Shown: positions 27,346 through 35,269 of the stretch, in pieces
Layout of the letters: each line of letters begins with the position of its first letter
Numbering within the stretch: position 1 is the stretch's first letter
Assembly (NCBI GenBank): GCA_016713665.1
Contig: JADJOR010000001.1
Location: 1,116,001 to 1,180,000 of the forward strand
Origin: Deltaproteobacteria bacterium
GTDB taxonomy: Bacteria > Myxococcota_A > UBA9160 > UBA4427
DNA: 64,000 bases
Reading direction: 5' to 3'
Translations under genes and position numbers: made by a program
The notes under the pieces: model-generated
What the model was told of the DNA's origin: nothing
The model's input: only the letters and a program-made list of their open reading frames with translations
Databases searched by the model: none

Positions 27346-28431
27346 ATGAGCGACGGCATCCGCGCGATGGTGCAGACGGCGCCGGGGACGCTCGAGCTGC
27401 GGAGCTTCGAGCGGCCCCGGATCGGCGAGGACGAGGCGCTCCTGCGGATCGAGGCCTGCGGGATCTGCGGGACGGACGCCGAGGTCTTCGATGGCAGCGT
27501 GCCCCTCGCGGGTCCGGTCATTCCGGGCCACGAGCCCGTCGGTCTGATCGAGGAGATCGGGGCGCGGGCGGCACAGCGCTGGCAGATCGGCGTCGGCGAT
27601 CGCGTCGCGGTCCAGTCGGATTTCGGCTGTGGGCGCTGTGAGCCCTGCTTCGAGCGCCGCCGCTGTCGCATCGCGCCCGGCGTCTACGGCTTCATGCCGG
27701 TCGACGCGGCGCCCTCGCTCTGGGGTGGTTATGCGGAGCTCCTCTATCTCGCGCCAGGGGCCGTCCTCCACAAGATCGACCGGAAGATCCCGGCGCGGAT
27801 CGCGGCCCTCTACAACCCCCTCGGCGCGGGCTTCGCCTGGGCGGTCGAGGCGCCGGGGCTCCGGCTCGGGCAGTCGATCGCGATTTTCGGCCCGGGCCAG
27901 CGCGGGCTCGCGTGCGTGATCGCGGCAAAGCTCGCCGGGGCGTCGCGGATCTTCGTGACGGGGCTCGGCTCACGGGATGGTGCGAAGCTGGCGCTGGCGC
28001 GGGAGCTCGGCGCGGACGTCGTGATCGACGTCGAGCGCGAGGACGCGCGCGAGCGGATCGAGGCGGAGACGAACGGCAATGGCGTCGACGTCTGCGTCGA
28101 CACGACGCCCCACGCGACGAAGCCCGTCGTCGACGCGGTCTGGGCGACGCGGCCGGGGGGCACGATCATCCTCGCCGGCATCAAGGGCCGCGGGCGCGGG
28201 GTCCCCGACTTCCCGACCGACGAGGTCGCCATGCGCTTCCAGACGATCCGCGGCGTGCGCACCGTCGACTACCGCAGCTACCAGCAGGCGATCCGCCTGA
28301 TCGAGTCCGGCCGCGTCCCCGTCGAGCGCCTGCATACCCATCACTTCCCGCTCGAGCAAGCCGCGACGGCGATCCGGACCCTGACCGCCGCCAGCGACCG
28401 ACCTGCCATCTCGATCACGATCGAGCCCTGA
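27346..28431 (+). CDS. Zinc-dependent alcohol dehydrogenase (MDR family)
   Basis: A 361-residue medium-chain dehydrogenase. Catalytic zinc ligands are Cys41 in GICGTD and His62/Glu63 in PGHEPVG. The structural zinc lobe is CGRCEPCFERRRC. The Rossmann turn is the slightly unusual IFGPGQRGLACV. It oxidises an alcohol or reduces an aldehyde/ketone with NAD(P); the substrate is unknown. The start is uncertain: an ATG four codons upstream (27334) is equally possible, and neither has a strong ribosome site. The F420-type oxidoreductase begins only nine bases after the stop, so these two are very likely cotranscribed. Confidence 0.9.
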   Translation: MSDGIRAMVQTAPGTLELRSFERPRIGEDEALLRIEACGICGTDAEVFDGSVPLAGPVIPGHEPVGLIEEIGARAAQRWQIGVGDRVAVQSDFGCGRCEPCFERRRCRIAPGVYGFMPVDAAPSLWGGYAELLYLAPGAVLHKIDRKIPARIAALYNPLGAGFAWAVEAPGLRLGQSIAIFGPGQRGLACVIAAKLAGASRIFVTGLGSRDGAKLALARELGADVVIDVEREDARERIEAETNGNGVDVCVDTTPHATKPVVDAVWATRPGGTIILAGIKGRGRGVPDFPTDEVAMRFQTIRGVRTVDYRSYQQAIRLIESGRVPVERLHTHHFPLEQAATAIRTLTAASDRPAISITIEP

Positions 28432-28440
28432 GGAGAATCC

Positions 28441-29340
28441 ATGAAGTTCGGCATCCGCATCCCCCCGCCGCAGATGGGCCCGATCGGGGATCCCGACTTC
28501 GTCATCCGTTATGCGAAGCTGGTCGAGAGCCTGGGCTTCGAGTCGATCTGGGTGATCGACCATGCGCTCATGTGCATCGAGTACGACTCGCGATACCCGT
28601 ACAAGACGACGGGCCGGACCCCGATCCCCGCCGACGCGAACATGCCGGACCCGCTCGTGCTCATGACCTGGATCGCCGCCGCGACCGAGCGGCTGCGGAT
28701 CGGGACCTCCATGCTGATCCTGCCGCAGCGCCATCCGATCCTGCTCGCCAAGGAGGTCGCGACCCTCGACCGCTATTCGAAGGGCCGCATCACGCTGGGC
28801 ATCGGCGTCGGCTGGGTCGAGGAGGAGGTCCGGATCCTGAAGCAGAACTTCAAGGACCGGGGCCGCCGCGCCGACGAGTGGATCGAGGTCCTGCGCGCCC
28901 TCTGGGCCGAGGGCGTCTCGAAGTACGAGGGCCGGACTTTCCAGTTCGACAACATCGCGAGCTATCCGAAGCCCGTACAGGAAGGCGGCGTCCCGATCAT
29001 GATCGGGGGCCACAGCGCCGCCGCCGCCGCCCGCGCCGGCCGCTACGGCGACGAGTTCTATCCCCACTGGTCGACCCGCGGCCCGAACGAAGAATCCCTC
29101 TCGGAGCTGAAGACCGTGATCGCCGTGTCCGCCGAAGCGGCGGGCCGACGCGCGAGCGACGTCCGCCTCACGCTGACCAGCACGAGCGACGCGAAGACCG
29201 CCTACGCGACGGCCGAGCTCTGCGCGCGGCTCGGGGCCGAGCGGGTCGTCGTGCTGCCGCCCAAGGGCGAGCTCGACGGCGCGCTGCCCGACGAGCTCGC
29301 GCGCTTCAAGGCGACGGTGATCGATCAGTTCCCGGACTAG
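28441..29340 (+). CDS. LLM class F420-dependent (luciferase-like) oxidoreductase
   Basis: A 299-residue luciferase-like TIM barrel. MKFGIRIPPP opens the first strand, GFESIWVIDHALM is at 34-46, and LRIGTSMLILPQRHPILLAKEVATL is split over strands 3-4. ITLGIGVGWVEEE and VPIMIGGHSAAAAARAGRYGD complete the profile of the F420-dependent subgroup (TIGR03619-like). F420H2 or FMN is the expected cofactor; the fold alone does not prove which. AGGAG precedes the ATG closely. Its 3' end overlaps the convergent gene of a deazaflavin-type reductase in the palindrome CTAG, making a local pair of likely F420 enzymes. Confidence 0.87.
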   Translation: MKFGIRIPPPQMGPIGDPDFVIRYAKLVESLGFESIWVIDHALMCIEYDSRYPYKTTGRTPIPADANMPDPLVLMTWIAAATERLRIGTSMLILPQRHPILLAKEVATLDRYSKGRITLGIGVGWVEEEVRILKQNFKDRGRRADEWIEVLRALWAEGVSKYEGRTFQFDNIASYPKPVQEGGVPIMIGGHSAAAAARAGRYGDEFYPHWSTRGPNEESLSELKTVIAVSAEAAGRRASDVRLTLTSTSDAKTAYATAELCARLGAERVVVLPPKGELDGALPDELARFKATVIDQFPD

Positions 29341-29900
29341 CGGGCCGTGCGCGCCTCGTCCCGCAGCACGACGAGCGGCAGCCGGCGCGGGGCGCACATG
29401 TCCTGATAGGCCTTCGTCGAGCGGCTCTGTCGACAGAGCTCCGCGTAGAGGCGCTCCCACTCCTCGCCCTGCGCGACGTGGGCCCGCGCCTCGCGCGTGC
29501 GCCGTGCGACGCGGATCCAGGACTTCGGATTCGCGCGGACGTTGTGGACCCAATGGGGATCGGTGGGCCCGCCGCCGTTGCTCCCCCGCAGCACGAGATC
29601 GTCGCCGACGCGGAAGAAGGGCAGGCAGGCCGAGCGCGTCGCCCCGGTCCGCGCACCGACCGTGTAGAGCATCAGCGTCGGCGTGTAGGGCGCGCCATTC
29701 GCCCAGGCGTACTGGGCCGTCACCAGCGACAGGCCCGTCGTCCAGACGATCGCCTTGTCGATGGCGAGTCCCCATTTCCCGCGCAGGATCAGGAGATGGG
29801 AGCGGCCGCCGGAGGAGAAGCGCTCCTTTTCGGCGGCGGAGGTCGGGCGGGGCTCCGCGGGCGGGCGGACGAGCGGTCGCTCGGTGGTCGGAGAAGGCAC
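29337..29900 (-). CDS. Deazaflavin-dependent nitroreductase family (Ddn-like) protein
   Basis: A 187-residue split-barrel protein of the deazaflavin (F420)-dependent nitroreductase/quinone reductase family. The diagnostic strands are LMLYTVGARTGATRSACLPFFRVGDDLVLRGSNGG (read in parts), followed by PHWVHNVRANPKSWIRV. In Mycobacterium these proteins reduce quinones or nitro compounds with F420H2. The GTG start is chosen for GAGG eight bases upstream and to avoid overlap with the divergent FabG-like gene; a longer ATG-initiated form is possible but its extra N-terminus is atypical. Convergent with the LLM-class gene (four-base overlap). Confidence 0.82.
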   Translation of the reverse strand: MPSPTTERPLVRPPAEPRPTSAAEKERFSSGGRSHLLILRGKWGLAIDKAIVWTTGLSLVTAQYAWANGAPYTPTLMLYTVGARTGATRSACLPFFRVGDDLVLRGSNGGGPTDPHWVHNVRANPKSWIRVARRTREARAHVAQGEEWERLYAELCRQSRSTKAYQDMCAPRRLPLVVLRDEARTAR

Positions 29901-30010
29901 GGTATCAACCTCGCGACCCTGCGATGCAGGGCTCGATTGGACGGCGAGGCGAGAGTGCGCGAGGGCGCGGTATGCTGCCAGCCCCCCGCCAACCGGAGCC
30001 CCCACCGACC

Positions 30011-30736
30011 ATGACCCGCCGCCTCCTCGTCACCGGCGCCAGCCGCGGCATCGGCCGCGCGATCGCGCTGAAGGCCGCCGCCGACGGCTTCGACGTCACG
30101 CTGACCTATCAGAGCCGCGCGGACGCCGCGAACGAGGCCGTCGCCGAGATCGCCGCGGCAGGGGGCCAGGCGCGCGCGCTCGCCCTCGACATCGCCGATC
30201 GCGACGGGACACGGACGGCGCTCGAGGCCGAGATCACGGCGAACGGCCCCTTCTACGCCGCCGTCTGCAACGCCGGCGTCACCGCCGACGCCCCCTTCCC
30301 CGGCATGAGCGGCGAAGCCTGGGATCGCGTGCTGCGGACCAATCTCGACGGCTTCTACAACGTGCTGCACCCCCTCGTGATGCCGATGGTCCGGCTGCGG
30401 GAGGGCGGGCGGATCGTCGTCCTCTCCTCCGTCGCGGGCCTGATCGGCAACCGCGGTCAGGTCAACTACAGCGCCTCGAAGGCGGGGCTGATCGGCGCGA
30501 CCCGCTCCCTCGCCCTCGAGCTCGCGAAGCGCAAGATCACCGTCAACTGCGTCGCGCCGGGCCTGATCGAGACCGAGATGCTCGCCGGGCTCCCGACCGA
30601 GCAGATCGCGGGCCTGATCCCGATGCGCCGGATCGGGCGCCCCGAGGAGGTCGCGGCCGTCGTCGCCTTCCTGCTCTCCGATGGGGCGAGCTATGTGACC
30701 GGCGAGACGATCTCGGTGAACGGCGGGATGGCCTGA
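30011..30736 (+). CDS. FabG-type 3-oxoacyl-ACP reductase, probable polyene ketoreductase
   Basis: A 241-residue SDR closely matching FabG/ApeQ-type ketoreductases. TGASRGIG (8-15), CNAGV (86-90), Ser140, Tyr153 and Lys157 (YSASK) are present, with the C-terminal GRPEEVAAVVAFLLSD. It would reduce beta-ketoacyl-ACP to the hydroxy form. The pigment operons to the right have ketosynthases and dehydratases but no ketoreductase. This gene sits at their end, convergent with the DUF3261 gene, so it is the natural candidate. No separate ribosome site is outstanding (GGAG lies at a longer distance). It could also serve ordinary fatty-acid synthesis. Confidence 0.9.
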   Translation: MTRRLLVTGASRGIGRAIALKAAADGFDVTLTYQSRADAANEAVAEIAAAGGQARALALDIADRDGTRTALEAEITANGPFYAAVCNAGVTADAPFPGMSGEAWDRVLRTNLDGFYNVLHPLVMPMVRLREGGRIVVLSSVAGLIGNRGQVNYSASKAGLIGATRSLALELAKRKITVNCVAPGLIETEMLAGLPTEQIAGLIPMRRIGRPEEVAAVVAFLLSDGASYVTGETISVNGGMA

Positions 30737-30824
30737 GCGGCTGATCCTCGGCCGGGTGCCGCCCCCTGCCCCGATCCGTTCCCGCGCGCGTCCAGCTCGC
30801 CCGGCCGGCGCATGGGGTCGACGA

Positions 30825-31622
30825 TCAGCGATCGGGGAGCACGGTCGCCTCGAGGGTCTCGATCGTGAGGCGATAGCCGAACCAGCCATTTTCGAGCTCG
30901 ACCCGGTGGGGCATCGCCGGCTCGCCCTGCCAGTCCGCATAACGGATCCGGACCTCGCCCGCGTCGAGCCGTCCGGCGATCGCGAAGCGCCGCTCGGCGA
31001 GGCTGCCCGCGACCCGCCGCTCCCAGACCGCCAGCCCCTCCTGCCGACCACTGCGCTCGCAGCCCTCCGGACAATCCATCCCGGCCTCCCCCGGCCAGGG
31101 CTCTTCGAGCCACGGATAGAAGACCCGCTGAACGTCGGCCAGGATGTGGGCCGGCGAGAACGGGAGCGGGCGCCCGCTGCGATTCTCGAACTCGATCCGC
31201 GGCGCGCCCTCGCCCGTGCCCGCGCCCGCGACGAGGGCGAGTCGGAAGCCCACGAGATTCATCGGCCCGAGCCCGATCAGCGCGAGCTCCCCGGGCCGTC
31301 TCTGGAGCACCGCATCGAAGCGCTCGCGCCCGCTCGGCCACTCGACCTCCACCCGTTGCCGCAGCATCCGGCTCCCCGCCCACGCGTCGACCGGCCGCAT
31401 CGCGACCGCCGCCGTCTCGATCGAGGGAATCGCCTCGCTCTCCGACTGCGTCGAGCCCGTGCCGCCGAGCGCGTCGGCCCGAGCTTCCGCAGATCCTTCG
31501 TCGGGTCCGGACGGGCGCGGCGTGCGACATCCCGTTCCGAGCACGAACATCGTCGCAACCGCGAGCAGGAAGACGCCGAAGCGCGTGAGGGTGTCCCTGC
31601 GACCGCGGCGCGCCGTACTCAT
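30825..31622 (-). CDS. DUF3261-type lipoprotein of the aryl-polyene cluster
   Basis: A 265-residue protein with a lipoprotein-like signal ending at Cys32 (FVLGTGC). The mature part runs WPSGRERFDAVLQRRPGELALIGLGPMNLVGFRL, typical of the DUF3261 family, whose members are nearly always encoded beside the LolA-like and MMPL genes of aryl-polyene clusters. The second half has a conserved-looking WLEEPWPGEAGMD and IRYADWQGEPAMPHRVELEN. It is assumed to help place the pigment in the outer membrane; biochemical role unproven. It is the last cistron and overlaps the MMPL gene by ATGA. The lipobox is imperfect (Gly at -3). Confidence 0.78.
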   Translation of the reverse strand: MSTARRGRRDTLTRFGVFLLAVATMFVLGTGCRTPRPSGPDEGSAEARADALGGTGSTQSESEAIPSIETAAVAMRPVDAWAGSRMLRQRVEVEWPSGRERFDAVLQRRPGELALIGLGPMNLVGFRLALVAGAGTGEGAPRIEFENRSGRPLPFSPAHILADVQRVFYPWLEEPWPGEAGMDCPEGCERSGRQEGLAVWERRVAGSLAERRFAIAGRLDAGEVRIRYADWQGEPAMPHRVELENGWFGYRLTIETLEATVLPDR

Positions 31623-34027
31623 GCGCGGTCCGCCTCGCCGGGCGGCTTCGCGAGCACGAGCGTCGTCGGCGCGAGCAGGAGGCTCGAGCCGATGCCGACC
31701 GCAGCCGTCAGCCCGAGATCCGCGAGCACCGGATGCTGCGAGACCGCGAGCAATCCGAACGCACCGACGGTCGAGACGCAGGCGAGCAGCGCTCCGGTCA
31801 GGGCCGCGGCGACCCCTCGCGTTTCGCGGCCCTCGCTCGCGTCGACGAGGAAGACGCTGTAGTCGACGCCCATGCTGACGACGAAGAGCAGCGCCGTCAG
31901 CGAGATCAGGTCGAGGCCGCGACCCGTGACCCCGAGGATCGAGACCGTGAGCAGGACCGCGAGCAGCGCAGGCACGAGCGTGGCGACGGTCCGGCGCAGA
32001 TCCCGGTAGCGAAGCGCGAGCAGGACGGCGACGACGACGAGCCCCGCGACCAGCAACCGGATCGTGCTCTTTTGATAGGCGAGCTGGGCGTCCCGGAAGA
32101 GATCCGACTGGCGGAGCAGGAAGGCATCCGGGAGCTCGTCGAGTCTCGCCGCGAGAGCGTCGGCATCCTGCACGCCCTGCAGGAAGGTCAGGAAGCCGAC
32201 GCGATCTCCGCCGAGCTCGACCCGGAAGCCGCGCAACAGCGCCCCGACCGGGGATGCGAGCAGATCTTCGTACCGAAGCGGCTCGGGCAGCGGCTCCGCG
32301 AGCGAAGCCAGATAGGGCGCGAAGGCGGCCTCGGCGAAGCCCTCCTCGCGAAAGACCCGGCGCAATCGATCGGGCAGGCCGGGGTCGTCTCTCGCGACGC
32401 GGGCCACTGCCCGCTGGGTGTCGGGCGCCGGCAGGAGCGGCGAGAGACTCCGCATCCCCTCGAGCTCGCCGGCCTCGACGGCCTGCTCGAGCCGCTCCTC
32501 GACCGCGTCGTTCACGGCCAGCGCCGCCGCCTCGTCCGCGCCGAGGGCGACGACGAATTGCATCTGCTCGGTGCGCACGACCTTCGATCGCACGCGCTCG
32601 TCTTCGGCGAGCAGCGCGGGGTCCATCCGACCGAGATTCGCGAGCTCGGGATCGAGCTGGACCCGGGGCAGCGCGAGCGCCGCAAAGACGACGACGGCGA
32701 GCGGGATCCAAACGAGGCGCCACCGCGCGCGGGAGAGCGCGCGGAAGCCCCGCTCGACCGCGTCGACGAGCCGGGTCCGCGCCGCGACCGGACGCTCGGC
32801 GGCGGGCATCAGGAGGGGCACGACCATCAGCGTGACGACGAACGCGACGAAGATCCCGACCACCGCGAAGCACGCGACCTCGCGCAGCCCCGCGAGGCTC
32901 GACGCCGCGAGCGCCCCGAATCCCGCCAGCGTCGTCACCGCGCCGGTCGCGAGGGGCCACGCGATGGCGCGCAAGGACTCGCGCGGATCACCGCCCGGCG
33001 AGACGATCGTGTGATGGCAGTAGAGATGGACGACGTAGTCGATCGCGACGCCGATCAGGGCGGCGCCGAAGGCGAGCGTGATGCCGTGGAGCCGCCCGAA
33101 GAAGAAGAGCACGACGGCCGCGCCCGCGACGACGCCGGAGGCGACCGGGATCGCGGCGAGCGCCACGAGCCGCAGGCTCCGGAACAGGATCCAGAGGAGC
33201 GCGCAGAGCAGGATCGTCGAGATCGACGAGACCCGCTTCACGTCGGCCTCGATCGTCGTCGCGGCGCGGGTCGCGAAGCGATTGACGCCGCTCTGATCCA
33301 GCCGCAGTCCCCCCGGAAACCCGGCCTCGATGGCATGATGGGCGTCGTCGATGGCGGCCAGGATCGGCCCCTGGGCCCGGGCATCGAGGGCCGAAGCCCG
33401 GGTCGCGAGGAAGAGGATCGCCGTGCGGTCGTCGGCCGCGATGAAGCGACCATCGACCAGGCCGAGCTCGCCGCCCCGCGATCGCTCGAGCCTTCGGAAC
33501 ATGCCGGGCAGCGAGAGGAAGGGATCGCGCGGCGCCACGCGCGAGGCGAGCAGCGAGAGCGGACCCGCGAGCTCGCTGCGCAGCTCGGCTGCGGCGCGGT
33601 GGAGGCCGGCTTCGCTCGTCCGCTCCCGGGCCTCGGCCTCGCCGTCGGCCAGGAAGTAGAGCCGGCGCGGCTCGTAGAGCTCGAAGAGCGCCCGCTCGAG
33701 GCCCTCCGTCGGGCCGCCCTCGAGATAGGCGACCGCGTCGGCGATGCGCGGGTCACGCCGAAGCGCTGCTTCGAAGGCACGACTCGCCCGCAGCGCCGAA
33801 TCGAGATCCGCGGCCTCGAGGGCGAGGATCATCGTGCGGCTGAGCTCGCTGTCGGCGATCTCGCGCGAGAGCGACGCGAGGACGCGATCTTCGGCGTCCG
33901 GGAGGAACTCGGTGACGTCGGTCGTGACCTCGAAGCGCGCCACCACGTACGCCGCGAGCGCGAGCACGACCATCGCCACGGCGACGAGCCGCCCGCGCTC
34001 GCCGCGACCGAGGCCCCCGGTCTTCAT
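31619..34027 (-). CDS. MMPL/RND-type exporter of the aryl-polyene cluster
   Basis: An 802-residue membrane transporter with two repeats of one helix, a large periplasmic domain and five helices. Helices lie at about 15-32, in a cluster at 265-420, at 437-455, and in a C-terminal cluster at 650-795. LIGVAIDYVVHLYCHH and VVSMGVDYSVFLVDASEG are the paired Asp-containing proton-relay segments of MMPL proteins. In aryl-polyene clusters this pump is thought to move the lipid-linked pigment out of the inner membrane toward the LolA-like carrier. It is coupled to both neighbours by ATGA overlaps. No truncation is visible. Confidence 0.9.
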   Translation of the reverse strand: MKTGGLGRGERGRLVAVAMVVLALAAYVVARFEVTTDVTEFLPDAEDRVLASLSREIADSELSRTMILALEAADLDSALRASRAFEAALRRDPRIADAVAYLEGGPTEGLERALFELYEPRRLYFLADGEAEARERTSEAGLHRAAAELRSELAGPLSLLASRVAPRDPFLSLPGMFRRLERSRGGELGLVDGRFIAADDRTAILFLATRASALDARAQGPILAAIDDAHHAIEAGFPGGLRLDQSGVNRFATRAATTIEADVKRVSSISTILLCALLWILFRSLRLVALAAIPVASGVVAGAAVVLFFFGRLHGITLAFGAALIGVAIDYVVHLYCHHTIVSPGGDPRESLRAIAWPLATGAVTTLAGFGALAASSLAGLREVACFAVVGIFVAFVVTLMVVPLLMPAAERPVAARTRLVDAVERGFRALSRARWRLVWIPLAVVVFAALALPRVQLDPELANLGRMDPALLAEDERVRSKVVRTEQMQFVVALGADEAAALAVNDAVEERLEQAVEAGELEGMRSLSPLLPAPDTQRAVARVARDDPGLPDRLRRVFREEGFAEAAFAPYLASLAEPLPEPLRYEDLLASPVGALLRGFRVELGGDRVGFLTFLQGVQDADALAARLDELPDAFLLRQSDLFRDAQLAYQKSTIRLLVAGLVVVAVLLALRYRDLRRTVATLVPALLAVLLTVSILGVTGRGLDLISLTALLFVVSMGVDYSVFLVDASEGRETRGVAAALTGALLACVSTVGAFGLLAVSQHPVLADLGLTAAVGIGSSLLLAPTTLVLAKPPGEADRA

Positions 34028-34866
34028 CTCGCCTCGAGACCGAAGAGCCGCTCGAGCTCGCCTTCGGCGAAGCGGCGCGCGGGGTTGGCGTCGAGGATCC
34101 GGGTCGTCGTGCGATCGCCGCTCGTCTCGGTGATCTCGAGGCGATCGGCGCCGTGGTGATGGCCGGAGATCGCGAGCTCCCGGATCAGGCGCGAGAGCGG
34201 CTCCCGACGCGGCTCGAGACGGAGCTGCCAGCGCCCGCTCGAGGCGGGGGCGAGGACCTGATAGTCGATCGCGTAGACCGACGCGAGCTCGCCGAGATCG
34301 CCCGAGAAGATCCACAGCATCGACTCGACGAGGGGCCGTACGTCGGCGCGGCGGGCGAGATCGATGGTCTCGACGCGACGACCGGTCGGACTCGAGCCGC
34401 CCGGGGCTCCGGCGCCCGCCTCGGCGCTCGCCGGTGTCGCGATCCGCACGACGTGATCGTCGATCAGGATGTCGTGGGGGTTCGGCGTCTCGACCCGCCG
34501 CAGCAGCGTTCCGGGCGGCGCGAAGAAGAGCCGGCCGCGGCTCGTGAGCGGCGCGGCGAGGAGCGCGAGCGTCTTCTCTTCCTCGAAGCGCGCTTCGAAG
34601 CCCGGCATCGTACGGAAGCCCGCGAGCAGCGCCGCGAGCGTCGGCGGGGCGAGCGCGTCGGCGGCGCGAGCCGACCCGACGGCCCCGACCGACGCGACCG
34701 CGAAGACCGCGATGACGGCCACGGCGCGCGTCGCGGCCCTCCCGGCGAAGCGCCATGCCCGCCACGCGGGGCCGGGGCCGGGGCTGCGACCGCAGCCGCG
34801 CGCCGCCGGGCCGCGGGCGCCGCGCGCGGTGCTCCGCCTAACGGACGAGTCGTTCGAAGATCGCAT
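34024..34866 (-). CDS. LolA-like outer-membrane lipoprotein carrier of the aryl-polyene cluster
   Basis: About 280 residues. A hydrophobic signal (roughly 48-65) ends in SARA, and the mature protein starts ADALAPPTLAALL, then GFRTMPGFEARFEEEKTLALLAAPLTSRGRLFF. The pattern 'F.A.F.qEK....l..p..S.G.l.f.pP..l.r' is that of the LolA/outer-membrane carrier family variant in these clusters. Long loops with Gly/Ala/Ser (about 150-170) and a C-terminal HHHGADRLEITETSGDRT segment follow. It likely carries lipid-linked pigment through the periplasm. The start is uncertain: the ATG at 34866 overlaps the thioesterase gene by 29 bases, and the n-region is unusually long. The end overlaps MMPL by ATGA. Confidence 0.78.
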   Translation of the reverse strand: MRSSNDSSVRRSTARGARGPAARGCGRSPGPGPAWRAWRFAGRAATRAVAVIAVFAVASVGAVGSARAADALAPPTLAALLAGFRTMPGFEARFEEEKTLALLAAPLTSRGRLFFAPPGTLLRRVETPNPHDILIDDHVVRIATPASAEAGAGAPGGSSPTGRRVETIDLARRADVRPLVESMLWIFSGDLGELASVYAIDYQVLAPASSGRWQLRLEPRREPLSRLIRELAISGHHHGADRLEITETSGDRTTTRILDANPARRFAEGELERLFGLEAR

Positions 34867-35269
34867 CGGGGGTCTCGTAGAAGAGCGAGCCCGCGGCATC
34901 GGTCGTCGCGAGGACGACGTGGCCCCGGGCGCTGGTGCGGCCGCGGGTCGCGTTGCGGACGGTGTAGACGACGCGGATCAGGGGGCGCGCGGCCTTGAGG
35001 CGCGCCGTGATCTCGGCGGTCTCGCCGTAGGCGAGCGGATGGGTGTAGCGGCAGCGGACGTCGACGACGTACATGCGGTAGCCGAGGTCCCGGATCTCGG
35101 GGACGTCGAGGCCGAAGCCCACGAAGAGCGCGGCCCGGGCGAGCTCGAAGTATTCGAGATAGCGGCCGTGCCAGACGATCCCGAGCGGGTCGCAGTCGTG
35201 GAACGGGATCGTCGTCGAGACGCAGGTCTCGGCCGTGGGCGCGCTGCTCAGGATGGATTCGCCGCTCAT
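34838..35269 (-). CDS. Acyl-CoA thioesterase of the 4-hydroxybenzoyl-CoA thioesterase (hotdog) family
   Basis: A 143-residue single hotdog domain. HDCDPLGIVWHGRYLEYFE (24-42) contains the catalytic Asp27 and the family helix. The rest, VVDVRCRYTHPLAYGETAEIT, is the second strand pair. It would hydrolyse an aryl- or polyenoyl-thioester, perhaps releasing or proof-reading the chain. Thioesterases of this type occur in known aryl-polyene clusters. It is coupled to the lyase gene upstream by TGATG and overlaps the LolA-like gene downstream. Confidence 0.9.
   Translation of the reverse strand: MSGESILSSAPTAETCVSTTIPFHDCDPLGIVWHGRYLEYFELARAALFVGFGLDVPEIRDLGYRMYVVDVRCRYTHPLAYGETAEITARLKAARPLIRVVYTVRNATRGRTSARGHVVLATTDAAGSLFYETPDAIFERLVR

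Noticed and set aside
30749..30807. CGGCCGGG/CCCGGCCG inverted repeat between FabG-like and DUF3261 genes as a terminator
   Set aside because: The arms are separated by 43 bases and lack a U-tract; such GC inverted repeats occur by chance here.
31733..34159. Long plus-strand frame opposite the MMPL exporter
   Set aside because: Extremely rich in Arg, Asp and Glu without a domain; the minus-strand protein has clear transporter topology.
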